The position numbers were made by a program, and so were the translations under genes. Below are positions 1 to 7,278 of a stretch of DNA of 13,555 nucleotides, in pieces. The number at the start of each line of letters is the position of its first letter. Within the stretch, counting starts at the first letter, position 1. Source of the DNA: Chitinophagales bacterium (lineage in GTDB: Bacteria; Bacteroidota; Bacteroidia; Chitinophagales; UBA2359); the NCBI GenBank assembly GCA_020629595.1, contig JAHDDA010000017.1, positions 3,497 to 17,051 on the forward strand, read 5' to 3'. The notes beneath the pieces were generated by a model. That model worked only from the letters and a program-made list of their open reading frames with translations, did no database searches and was not told where the DNA came from.

Positions 1-741
1 ACAAGTGCTGAAAAAACTTATGAAAATATACCTCAAACTAAATCTGCTAAGAAAAATGGGATTAAGCCAAATAAAGAAAAAGCAGTAAATCCAAAACAAA
101 AAAATGAAATTCATAATGATGGTTTTATAAAAGATCAATTACAAGAATATGAAAATCTTGAACCTGAAATGGAAATGGCTGATGTTGAATACGAATCTGA
201 TATAAATTTCAACCCAGCAGTTCCAGAAGAGGTATCAAAACCTAATTTTTCAGCGCTTGAAAAAGAAGCAATTAAGGAAAAAGCTGTTCAAAATAGTTAT
301 TCAGATAAAGAAGCAGAAAAATCTGAATTTTCAGTAGTTGAAAAAGAAGCATTTAAAGAAAGGGCAATCCAAACAAAGGTAATTCAAAACGTAAGAGATT
401 TATTTGAATTAACTGCTTTAATTCATTCAAAACAAACGGAAAAAACTATTAAGCAACAAGCTGAAAAAATGCTTAATTCCCTTATTACTTCAGATGCTTT
501 GTTTTTAGAAGACGGAGAAAAATCAAAAAAATTAAGCAAATACTTAAAAAACAAAGATTTTGGTAATCCTTTAATCATTTCAATAGAACATATCTCAAGT
601 GACTATAATCAAATATTAGTAACATTTGATAAAAAACCGAGTTTACTTGTTACTTACACATTCAAAAGTGAATATAAAATATTTGGCTCTAAAATTAAAG
701 AAATCCGCTCTATAAAGATTAGTGAAATTTTGAAGAGATAA
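1..741 (+). CDS. Unrecognised Lys/Glu-rich protein, 3' part only
   Basis: The frame is open from base 1 to the TAA at 739-741 (246 codons before the stop), so the true start lies left of the window; the ATG codons at 169 and 175 are internal candidates with no reason to prefer them. The first 75 or so visible residues are low-complexity and rich in K, E, N and Q. Next comes a pair of similar segments 27 residues apart (bases 247-291 and 328-372), each built around F-S-x-x-E-K-E-A-x-K-E-[KR]-A-[VI]-Q. The last 115 residues look like a folded alpha/beta region with helices, then strands such as ILVTF and LLVTYTF. No signal peptide or membrane span is visible. I do not recognise the family. The gene ends 1 base from the stop of the convergent rmlB gene, leaving no room for a separate terminator. 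Confidence 0.8.
   Translation, partial: TSAEKTYENIPQTKSAKKNGIKPNKEKAVNPKQKNEIHNDGFIKDQLQEYENLEPEMEMADVEYESDINFNPAVPEEVSKPNFSALEKEAIKEKAVQNSYSDKEAEKSEFSVVEKEAFKERAIQTKVIQNVRDLFELTALIHSKQTEKTIKQQAEKMLNSLITSDALFLEDGEKSKKLSKYLKNKDFGNPLIISIEHISSDYNQILVTFDKKPSLLVTYTFKSEYKIFGSKIKEIRSIKISEILKR
247..372 (+). repeat. Internal 81-bp-period duplication in the first gene
   Basis: Two copies of a 15-residue motif, NFSALEKEAIKEKAVQ-like and EFSVVEKEAFKERAIQ-like, start 27 residues (81 bases) apart, at bases 247 and 328. The DNA copies have diverged at many third positions but keep the block AAAAAGAAGCA. This is a decayed in-frame duplication. More copies may exist upstream of the window. Confidence 0.6.
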
Positions 742-742
742 A

Positions 743-1807
743 TTACAATACATTTCCATATTGTTCTTTATGATACTCTTGATATGCACCTGAAGTAACA
801 TTTTCTAACCAATCGCTATTGGCTAAATACCAATCAATCGTTTTTTCTAAGCCTTCTTCAAATTGTAAACTCGGCTTCCAGCCTAACTCATTACTCAATT
901 TAGAAGCATCAATTGCATATCTTCTATCGTGTCCTGCTCTATCTTTTACAAAAATTATCGACTCTCTTGAAGTACCTATTTCTCGATTTAATTTTTCATC
1001 CATTTTATCACACAACAGATGAATTAAGTCAATATTTTTCCATTCATTAAAACCTCCAATATTATAGGTGTCTCCAACTTTTCCTTTATGAAAAATAACA
1101 TCAATTGCACTACAATGATCTTCAACCCAAAGCCAATCTCTAGTATATTTTCCATCTCCATAAACAGGTAGCTTTTCGCCATTTTTTATCTTATGAATAA
1201 AAATGGGTAATAATTTTTCTGGAAATTGAAAAGCCCCATAATTATTTGAGCAATTCGAGATTTTAACAGGTAAATTATAAGTATGATAGTAAGCTCGTAC
1301 CAAATGGTCTGAACTTGCCTTTGAAGCAGAATAAGGAGAACGAGGGTCATAAGGAGTTTCCTCTGTAAACAAACCTATTTCTCCAAGTGAACCATAAACT
1401 TCATCGGTAGAAACATGATAAAACAACTTGTCTTCAAGATTATCTTGCCAGTAATGCTTACAACTATTAAGCAAAACCATTGTACCCACAATATTGGTAT
1501 TTACAAAAGTTAAAGGGTTTCTTATAGATCTATCAACGTGTGATTCAGCCGCTAAATGTATTACTGCATCAAATTTATACTTTTCAAATAAAGCATTTAC
1601 TTTACTTTCGTCAGTTATATCTCCTTTCTCGAATACATAATTTTGTGCATTTTCAATAGATTTTAAATTTTCTAAATTACCCGCATAAGTAAGCGCATCT
1701 AAATTAATAATTTTATAATTGGAATATTTATGAACCAGATAAACACATAAATTAGAGCCAATAAATCCAGCACCACCAGTAACTAAAATGTGCTTTTCAA
1801 AATTCAT
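743..1807 (-). CDS. rfbB: dTDP-glucose 4,6-dehydratase (RmlB/RfbB)
   Basis: This enzyme converts dTDP-glucose to dTDP-4-keto-6-deoxyglucose, the branch point for dTDP-rhamnose and many amino- and deoxysugars of surface glycans; it is cytoplasmic and NAD-dependent. The 354 residues match the family length. Visible features are the N-terminal Rossmann motif GGAGFIGSN (Gly11, Gly14, Gly17), HLAAESHVDRS at 84-94, the RmlB-type active-site triplet Thr134-Asp135-Glu136 in STDEVYG, the YxxxK pair Tyr159/Lys163 in PYSASK, and SNCSNNYG at 184-191 followed by the usual FPEKLLP. The TDE triplet separates dehydratases from UDP-galactose epimerases. The ATG overlaps the stop of the upstream aminotransferase gene by 4 bases (ATGA), which suggests translational coupling. 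It is the last gene of its run. No rmlA, rmlC or rmlD is in the window. Confidence 0.95.
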   Translation of the reverse strand: MNFEKHILVTGGAGFIGSNLCVYLVHKYSNYKIINLDALTYAGNLENLKSIENAQNYVFEKGDITDESKVNALFEKYKFDAVIHLAAESHVDRSIRNPLTFVNTNIVGTMVLLNSCKHYWQDNLEDKLFYHVSTDEVYGSLGEIGLFTEETPYDPRSPYSASKASSDHLVRAYYHTYNLPVKISNCSNNYGAFQFPEKLLPIFIHKIKNGEKLPVYGDGKYTRDWLWVEDHCSAIDVIFHKGKVGDTYNIGGFNEWKNIDLIHLLCDKMDEKLNREIGTSRESIIFVKDRAGHDRRYAIDASKLSNELGWKPSLQFEEGLEKTIDWYLANSDWLENVTSGAYQEYHKEQYGNVL

Positions 1808-2949
1808 ACTATTTCATTTAAAGTATTAGAAATGTAGTTTAACTGTTCTTTATTTAACTCGGTATGCATCGGTAAAGAAATTACCTCTTTTGCCATTTTT
1901 TCAGAAATTGGAAAATCGCCAATTTTATAGTTTAAATATTTATAAGCAGGATGTAAATGCAAAGGATATGGATAATAAATCATTGAAGGAATACCAGCTT
2001 CTGATAATTTATTTTTAACTATATCTCTTTTATTTCCAATGTGTAAAGTATATTGGTGAAAAACGTGATTTGAATACTCAACTCTTTTTGGAATTTTTAT
2101 GTTAGGATTCTCTGAAAAAGCATTATCATAAAATTTTGCAGCTTCATTTCTTGAATCAATATATTCATCTAAGTATTTCAATTTAGTATTTAAAACTACC
2201 GCTTGTAAAGAGTCTAATCTAGAATTTAAACCAACAAAATCGGATAAATATTTTTTACATTGACCGTGATTAGCAATATTTCTAATTTTATGAGCTAATT
2301 CTTCATTATTGGTAAAAATAGCTCCCGCATCTCCGTAGGCACCTAAGTTTTTTGAGGGATAAAAAGACGTACAACCAATGTCTCCAATCGTTCCACTTTT
2401 CTTTATTGTTCCATCAGAAAATTGGAAATTAGCTCCAATAGCTTGAGCATTATCTTCAATTACATATATTTTTTTTGTCTTTGCAATTTCGCAAATTTTT
2501 TCCATATTACAACACTGCCCATACAAGTGAACAGGAATAATAGCTTTAGTTTTTGATGTAATAACCTTTAATAATTGAGTTTCATCCATATTATATGTTT
2601 CTGGATGAATATCAACAAAAACAGGTTTTAAACCTAAAAGTGCAATTACTTCAACGGTAGAAACGAAGGTAAATGGCACAGTAATTATCTCATCTCCAGG
2701 TTTTAAATCTAAAGCCATTAAAGACGCCAACAATGCATCAGTACCGTTACCACAAGGAATTACATTACCACAACTTAAGTATTCACTTAAATTATCCGCT
2801 AATTCTTTAACTGCTTCTCCATTGATATATGCAGAAGAGTTTAACACCTGCTCAAATCCTTCTAAAATTTCCGCTTTAATATGTTGATATTGTGCTTGCA
2901 AATCAACCATTTGAATTTTGGGAATAGCTATTGTACAATTATTATTCAT
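1804..2949 (-). CDS. DegT/DnrJ/EryC1/StrS-family sugar aminotransferase
   Basis: This is a PLP-dependent aminotransferase of 381 residues that is expected to transfer an amino group to a keto sugar nucleotide. The N-terminal pattern MVDLQAQYQHIKAEI...YINGE, CGNGTDALLASLMAL (66-80) and LKPGDEIITVPFTFVST (82-98) are typical. The PLP-binding lysine is Lys200 in SFYPSKNLGAYGDAGA, and IEDNAQA (164-170) supplies Asp166, which should contact the pyridine nitrogen, and Gln169. The pattern resembles the 3-amino-sugar branch (WbpE/WlbC, FdtB/QdtB-like), but substrate and regiochemistry cannot be read from sequence. Being coupled to rmlB by a 4-base overlap suggests a dTDP-linked 6-deoxy keto sugar as substrate; this is inference. 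FdtB/QdtB-type enzymes would also need a 3,4-ketoisomerase, which is absent here. A 70-base gap precedes the gene. Confidence 0.92.
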   Translation of the reverse strand: MNNNCTIAIPKIQMVDLQAQYQHIKAEILEGFEQVLNSSAYINGEAVKELADNLSEYLSCGNVIPCGNGTDALLASLMALDLKPGDEIITVPFTFVSTVEVIALLGLKPVFVDIHPETYNMDETQLLKVITSKTKAIIPVHLYGQCCNMEKICEIAKTKKIYVIEDNAQAIGANFQFSDGTIKKSGTIGDIGCTSFYPSKNLGAYGDAGAIFTNNEELAHKIRNIANHGQCKKYLSDFVGLNSRLDSLQAVVLNTKLKYLDEYIDSRNEAAKFYDNAFSENPNIKIPKRVEYSNHVFHQYTLHIGNKRDIVKNKLSEAGIPSMIYYPYPLHLHPAYKYLNYKIGDFPISEKMAKEVISLPMHTELNKEQLNYISNTLNEIV

Positions 2950-2985
2950 TAGTATAAATGTGTTGTGCTTACTGTAAATTATCCG

Positions 2986-2999
2986 AATGTTATAACATT
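2986..2999. promoter_or_regulatory. Perfect 14-bp palindrome upstream of the sugar-nucleotide genes
   Basis: AATGTTATAACATT is its own reverse complement with no spacer. It lies 36 bases upstream of the aminotransferase start, in the only sizeable gap of the minus-strand run. The lack of a loop favours a dimeric-protein site over a hairpin. A weak promoter-like element, TACATTTA (7 of 8 to TAnnTTTG) on the minus strand, also lies in this gap. In such AT-rich DNA chance occurrence is possible. Confidence 0.3.
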
Positions 3000-3019
3000 A
3001 TATTAAATGTATTATTGTA

Positions 3020-4192
3020 TTAAAACTTGCTAAAAGCATTTTCTAAATCATTAATTAATAGCTTAGGATTTTCTAAACCAACATAAAATCTTATTAAATT
3101 AATTGGAAAAGGATTTTCTCTATAATTTCCTGAACTTGTTAAAGCACTTACAGGAAAAATCAAAGATTCGTGTCCGCCCCAAGAACAAGCTAATAAAAAG
3201 TAATTTAGTGCATCGCAGAATGCTTCAACATCTTTTAAACTTTCTGTTTTTAATTGAATTGAAAATTGACCAGTTCCTTTTTTCATTTGTTTTTTAGAAA
3301 GTTCAAACTGTTCATTTTCTTCATCAAAAGGATAATACATTTTTAATACCTTAGGGTGCTTTTTTAAATATTCTACTATAATTTTTGTGTTATCTGAAAC
3401 TTGATTTAGTCTTATTTCAAAGGTGCGTAAAGAACGAATCATTAACCAAGCATTATGTGGCGAAATAATTCCTCCCATAGTCATAAATTGCTCATTAAAT
3501 AAACGATTTATCATTTCTTGATTACCACATAAAATACCCGCAACTATATCGCTATGACCTCCAAAATATTTACTTGCCGAATGAACAACTATATCAATTC
3601 CCATTTCAATTGGATTTTGAAACAATGGAGTTGCATAACTATTATCGCAAATAGTAATAATGTTATTGGCTTTGGCAAGTTCTGCAATTTTAGCTAAATC
3701 TTGCTGTTCAAAGGTTACAGAATTGGGGCTTTCGAGGTAAATAATTTTAGTGTTTTCTTGAATAGCCTTTTCAAAATTCACTAACTCTTTTCCATCTACA
3801 TAGGTTGTTTCAACACCAAATTTTGTAAGAAAATTATTGCATAGTTTCTTTGTCCAAGAATATGGATTTTCAACACAAATTATATGCTCATTCTGTTGAA
3901 TATTCCCTAAAACTGCTGCTGCAATAGAAGCACTTCCGCTTGCAAAAACCAAACAGTCGTCTGCTTTTTCTAAAGCAGCAATTTTTTTTCTTAAAATTTG
4001 AACAGTAGGATTACACCCTCTTGTGTAAAAAGGCGTTTCTTTTTCATTTGATAAACAAGAACGCATTTGAGCAACCGAATCGAAACAAAAATTAGTTGTA
4101 TCAAATAACGGAGGTGTTACAGAATTAAAATATTTACTTTTATCCTCTTCTCCCAAATGATTTAAAATGTGTGATAAATCCATAAAAAACAT
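3020..4192 (-). CDS. Cys/Met-metabolism (trans-sulfuration) family PLP enzyme
   Basis: The 390-residue protein has the fold-type I architecture of cystathionine gamma-synthase, beta- and gamma-lyases and methionine gamma-lyase. Visible are the phosphate-binding FYTRGCNPT (Tyr56, Arg58), the glycine/serine PLP loop FASGSASI (83-90), ICDNSYATP with Asp183, the Schiff-base Lys208 in HSASKYFGGHSDIVAG, SWGGHESLIFP (337-347) and the carboxylate-binding Arg368 in LIRFYVGLENP. The usual YGGT after the active-site tyrosine is replaced by YSWT (Tyr111 onward), so the substrate pocket differs from textbook members; the reaction is left open. The ATG directly follows the lipoprotein stop; a second in-frame ATG three codons on (4181-4183) is an equally plausible start. 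Its neighbours are not sulfur genes, so context does not help. Confidence 0.9.
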   Translation of the reverse strand: MFFMDLSHILNHLGEEDKSKYFNSVTPPLFDTTNFCFDSVAQMRSCLSNEKETPFYTRGCNPTVQILRKKIAALEKADDCLVFASGSASIAAAVLGNIQQNEHIICVENPYSWTKKLCNNFLTKFGVETTYVDGKELVNFEKAIQENTKIIYLESPNSVTFEQQDLAKIAELAKANNIITICDNSYATPLFQNPIEMGIDIVVHSASKYFGGHSDIVAGILCGNQEMINRLFNEQFMTMGGIISPHNAWLMIRSLRTFEIRLNQVSDNTKIIVEYLKKHPKVLKMYYPFDEENEQFELSKKQMKKGTGQFSIQLKTESLKDVEAFCDALNYFLLACSWGGHESLIFPVSALTSSGNYRENPFPINLIRFYVGLENPKLLINDLENAFSKF

Positions 4193-4756
4193 TTAATTAA
4201 TAATAAAATATTCATATTGACCAGTATAAGAACCATTAACCGACTCTTGTGTATCATCATCTATAAAATCAAAAGAAATGTTCATACTGTTAACATCGGC
4301 AGAATTTACATCTAAAATAGCATTTGCTTGTGAAAAATTTACATTTCCTTCACCAAAAACATCAAAAGCTGTAGTTACGGCAACCACTTGAAAATCGGTA
4401 AAATCAAGATTGGTAGTTGCGTACTCACCAACAGAAAGAATATCATTATCACTTGTATGTAATTCAAAAACCACACTATTTATTCCGTCTATATCATTGT
4501 AAACTACTGAATTTTGAGAGGCACTAAAACTTACATCTCCATTATAAAGTTCTAATCTACATTTATAAATTCCGTTTGAAACTTCTTGATTTTCATTAAT
4601 AAAAAATGCCTCATCTATATTATACTGCTGATTATTTACCTGAAAAAAACCATTATTTGAATCGTAGTCTTCAACACCTAAACCTGCATCATCGGTACAA
4701 GATGAAAAAATTAAGCAAATGCTTAAAAGAAAAAAAGAAAGTTTTGTGATATTCAT
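4193..4756 (-). CDS. Small predicted lipoprotein, unknown function
   Basis: The 187-residue protein starts with a classical lipoprotein signal: Lys5, a hydrophobic core LSFFLLSICLIF, then SSC with Cys20 as the acylated residue, followed by TDDAG. Acidic residues just after the cysteine would fit an envelope lipoprotein, and an outer-membrane location is likely. The mature part is Asp/Asn/Ser-rich and strand-rich (for example GIYKCRLELYNGDVSF, SVVFELHTSDND and the final GSYTGQYEYFIIN), which suggests a beta-sandwich or small barrel. I recognise no family. I chose the ATG at 4754-4756, which begins 1 base after the pyrF stop. A longer reading would need a TTG at 4772-4774 inside pyrF. The stop abuts the downstream PLP-enzyme gene, so both are probably co-transcribed. 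Confidence 0.8.
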   Translation of the reverse strand: MNITKLSFFLLSICLIFSSCTDDAGLGVEDYDSNNGFFQVNNQQYNIDEAFFINENQEVSNGIYKCRLELYNGDVSFSASQNSVVYNDIDGINSVVFELHTSDNDILSVGEYATTNLDFTDFQVVAVTTAFDVFGEGNVNFSQANAILDVNSADVNSMNISFDFIDDDTQESVNGSYTGQYEYFIIN

Positions 4757-4757
4757 A

Positions 4758-5594
4758 TTATATATATTTTTCAATGTTTAAGTTAAAATCTAAGCACTTC
4801 TTACGAGCAACTTCTGCAAAATCTTGATTTTGATTGGCAGACAATGTAATTCCTCTACTTGAATTAATAAGCAATCCAATATCTTCGTTTCTTGCATATT
4901 CTAAAACATCAATTGCACTTCCTCCCTGAGCTCCTACACCTGGCACTAAGAAAAAATTATTAGGAGCAAAGGCTCTTATCTTTTCAAAATAATTGGGATT
5001 TGTTGCTCCAACAACAAACATTGTATTCTCTGGATTTCCCCATTTATTTGCCTTTTCAATAACATCTTCAAATAGTTGAGATGACTCTTTATCAATACCT
5101 TTATTTCTAAGCGTTAATTGAAAATCTGAATGGCTTTTATTAGAAGTTAGTGCTAAAATAATTACCCATTTGTTATCATATTCTAAAAAAGGCTCAACCG
5201 TATTACTTCCCATAAATGGAGAAAGTGTTACTGAATCAAAGTTCATATTTTCGAAAATTGATTTTGCATACATTTTTGATGTATTTCCAATATCTCCTCG
5301 TTTAGCATCGGCAATGGTAAAGTTATTAGGACAAATTTTATTAATGTATTCCATTGTTTTCTCCAAGCTTTCATAACCTTTACTTCCGTAAGCCTCATAA
5401 AACGCAAAATTTGGTTTATAAGCTACACATAAATCGTGCGTTGCATCAACTATTGCTTTATTAAAATCAAAGATTGGATCTTTAGAGGAAAGTAGTTTTT
5501 TAGGAAAATTTTTGTGGCTCAAATCAGTATCCAAACCCACACAAAGGCAAGTTTTTTTGCGATAAATTTCTGAAATTAATTCTGATTTCTTCAT
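4758..5594 (-). CDS. pyrF: Orotidine 5'-phosphate decarboxylase, type 2
   Basis: This catalyses the last step of de novo UMP synthesis, OMP to UMP plus CO2, in the cytoplasm. The 278 residues fit the longer type-2 subfamily (about 270). The catalytic array is Asp96-x-Lys98-x-x-Asp101 in ADAKRGDIGNTS. Substrate-contact segments are VGLDTD (Asp22), AYKPNFAFYEAYG (Lys60), LSPFMGSNTVEPF (124-136), the phosphate loop VPGVGAQGG (217-225) and SSRGI with Arg247. Its first 24 codons overlap the end of the upstream DUF2007-like gene by 71 bases in another frame. It is a housekeeping gene inside an otherwise mixed gene run. Confidence 0.96.
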   Translation of the reverse strand: MKKSELISEIYRKKTCLCVGLDTDLSHKNFPKKLLSSKDPIFDFNKAIVDATHDLCVAYKPNFAFYEAYGSKGYESLEKTMEYINKICPNNFTIADAKRGDIGNTSKMYAKSIFENMNFDSVTLSPFMGSNTVEPFLEYDNKWVIILALTSNKSHSDFQLTLRNKGIDKESSQLFEDVIEKANKWGNPENTMFVVGATNPNYFEKIRAFAPNNFFLVPGVGAQGGSAIDVLEYARNEDIGLLINSSRGITLSANQNQDFAEVARKKCLDFNLNIEKYI

Positions 5595-5997
5595 TTAATG
5601 TTTGTTTTCTAACAATTGTAAGTGCCAATATTAGACTTAAAATTACGAATATCAAAGTTATTATTATGGTAGGAAGTAAGAAACTTTTAGCGTAGTTAAT
5701 ATCTTTTTTTTGTTCATTAGATAAAAACTTTAGCTCTAAGTATTCACCATCTATTTCTGTTTCATCTAAGCCTTCTTTTCTATACTTATATTTTTCCATA
5801 ACTATGAGTGCTTCTCGTAGTTGAAAACGATTTACAGCTAACTTTACACCACCTAATGCATAGGTTACCAATGGGTCAGTCTGAACTGTATTTTCATCTA
5901 TTGTAAAACATTCAATACCTTCAGATTCTAAAATTGACCTGAGCACTTGAAGTTCGTGAACATAGGTAAAAGTGGCTATTATTACTTTATCTTGCAT
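5524..5997 (-). CDS. DUF2007-like domain protein with one membrane span
   Basis: Residues 4-70 match the pattern of the small DUF2007 domain (called a putative prokaryotic signal-transducing protein): an N-terminal strand ending in YVHELQVLRSILESEGIECF, then DENTVQTDPLVTYALGGVKLAVNRFQLREALIVM. Residues 106-129 form one strongly hydrophobic helix (FLLPTIIITLIFVILSLILALTIV), and Arg130/Lys131 follow it. The last 24 residues lie in DNA that also encodes the start of pyrF in another frame, an unusually long overlap of 71 bases. The ATG overlaps the end of the upstream secreted-protein gene by 11 bases. The biochemical role of the domain is unknown to me. Confidence 0.85.
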   Translation of the reverse strand: MQDKVIIATFTYVHELQVLRSILESEGIECFTIDENTVQTDPLVTYALGGVKLAVNRFQLREALIVMEKYKYRKEGLDETEIDGEYLELKFLSNEQKKDINYAKSFLLPTIIITLIFVILSLILALTIVRKQTLNEEIRINFRNLSQKNLPLCGFGY

Positions 5998-7267
5998 TTT
6001 TATAAGTTAATAAATAGAGATTTCTCATTAATAGAAAATCTAAACCAGGATAATGTCCTATAAATCTATCATTTCCTTCGTAAATATCAGCAGGATGACT
6101 CCATCTATCACGAGAAGCCCAAGCACCTTTTGCTTTGTAGTGATTCCCATAATAATAAGCTCCTTTTGGAGTAATTGTTTTTAATATATTTTCGATTTTA
6201 ATAATATCAATTAAAGGATTTCTCTCAAATAAGTAAGCATTAATCAATTCATAAATTTCTAAGTTACTCATTTCTGAGGCAAAACTCAACCGCTTATCTT
6301 TCCAAGTATTACTAAGAGCCGCCAATTTCAACATCATACTATTATTAATATCTCCGTAAATTAGATAACGTTTTTTATCGTTAAAAACATCAGCAATGGT
6401 AACTCTCCTACCCCATTTAAATCCAATTTCAGATAATTTCCAGCTTAATTTTCCAAATCCTTCTGTAATTGGTGTATCAAATTTTATTCCCAAGTATTTT
6501 TTCCCAATTTCAACCATAGGAAAAGCTTGAAGTTTTGCAACTGGACCACGAGGAACTAACTTTTTATTTATTGTATCTCTGATAATCCAATTATTATCAC
6601 TCATAAATTTCAATAAAGTTTTCATTTGGCTTTTTGCCATAGCAAGAATTTCTTTTTCTTTATTAGAATTTGATTTTTTTAAGACATTTATTACAAAACA
6701 ATAGCCCATTAACCATCCAATTACTTGGTCTTGACTCATTGAATTTTTCAATTTATTGTCTAATGATTTTGTATCTGAGTGTAAAAAACTTTGCTTAAAA
6801 AGTTTACGTGAAGTTTTCTCATCAATATCGTCTCTTATAAAAAAACCATTTGGAGAACTTATTTTTTTCTGATTATGCAGTTGTATTTCTGCAAAAATAT
6901 CTAACCTTTCTTTACTTTTTAAAACAAAGTACATTTTATCTAAAAAAGAATTATCTACTTTATTATTTAGCTCGTAATCTGTTGCTAAAACTGCCAAATA
7001 AAATCCTTGATAAACAGGCACATCGCCAAATCTTATAAGTCCTTTTTTAGTTTTATCTCTTTTATCCCACATTACGGTTGTATCAATAAGTACAGCAGGC
7101 AAGCCCGTTCCCTTACCTTCAGAAAGAGCTATAAATTGAGTTTCAAACTTGTTAAGAATTTGCTTGTATGAATAATTTATATTTTCAAGTTCTTTATTTG
7201 TTAATGAAGTTTGCGAATGAAGATAACTTGAAAAAAGGAGTAGAAATATGTAATAAAAGAATTTCAA
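5987..7267 (-). CDS. Unrecognised secreted protein, probable TTG start
   Basis: The frame is 426 residues from a TTG at 7265-7267. That start gives a compact signal peptide: a Lys at residue 2, hydrophobic core FFYYIFLLLFSSYL, and a cleavage-like HSQ-T. The TTG lies 11 bases after the stop of the aldo/keto reductase gene. The only ATG that keeps the signal is at 7322-7324; it would add 19 residues, overlap that gene by 46 bases and bury the hydrophobic core 20 residues inside. The mature protein is helix-rich with many aromatic residues. Distinctive stretches are FGDVPVYQGFYLAVLATDYE, a middle RGPVAKLQAFPM, and a C-terminal AWASRDRWSHP...NDRFIGHYPGLDFLLM. The length and helix pattern could suit an alpha/alpha-toroid fold of glycan-active proteins, but no catalytic motif supports this. 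Function unknown. Confidence 0.75.
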   Translation of the reverse strand: MKFFYYIFLLLFSSYLHSQTSLTNKELENINYSYKQILNKFETQFIALSEGKGTGLPAVLIDTTVMWDKRDKTKKGLIRFGDVPVYQGFYLAVLATDYELNNKVDNSFLDKMYFVLKSKERLDIFAEIQLHNQKKISSPNGFFIRDDIDEKTSRKLFKQSFLHSDTKSLDNKLKNSMSQDQVIGWLMGYCFVINVLKKSNSNKEKEILAMAKSQMKTLLKFMSDNNWIIRDTINKKLVPRGPVAKLQAFPMVEIGKKYLGIKFDTPITEGFGKLSWKLSEIGFKWGRRVTIADVFNDKKRYLIYGDINNSMMLKLAALSNTWKDKRLSFASEMSNLEIYELINAYLFERNPLIDIIKIENILKTITPKGAYYYGNHYKAKGAWASRDRWSHPADIYEGNDRFIGHYPGLDFLLMRNLYLLTYKNAR

Positions 7268-7278
7268 TTCATAATTTT

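Noticed and set aside
819..1022. Plus-strand open frame inside rmlB
   Set aside because: It is antisense to the conserved C-terminal half of RmlB and has no independent evidence.
4193..4774. Longer lipoprotein reading starting inside pyrF
   Set aside because: The start at 4772-4774 is TTG, not ATG, and would overlap pyrF. The ATG at 4754-4756 gives a standard lipoprotein signal with Cys20.
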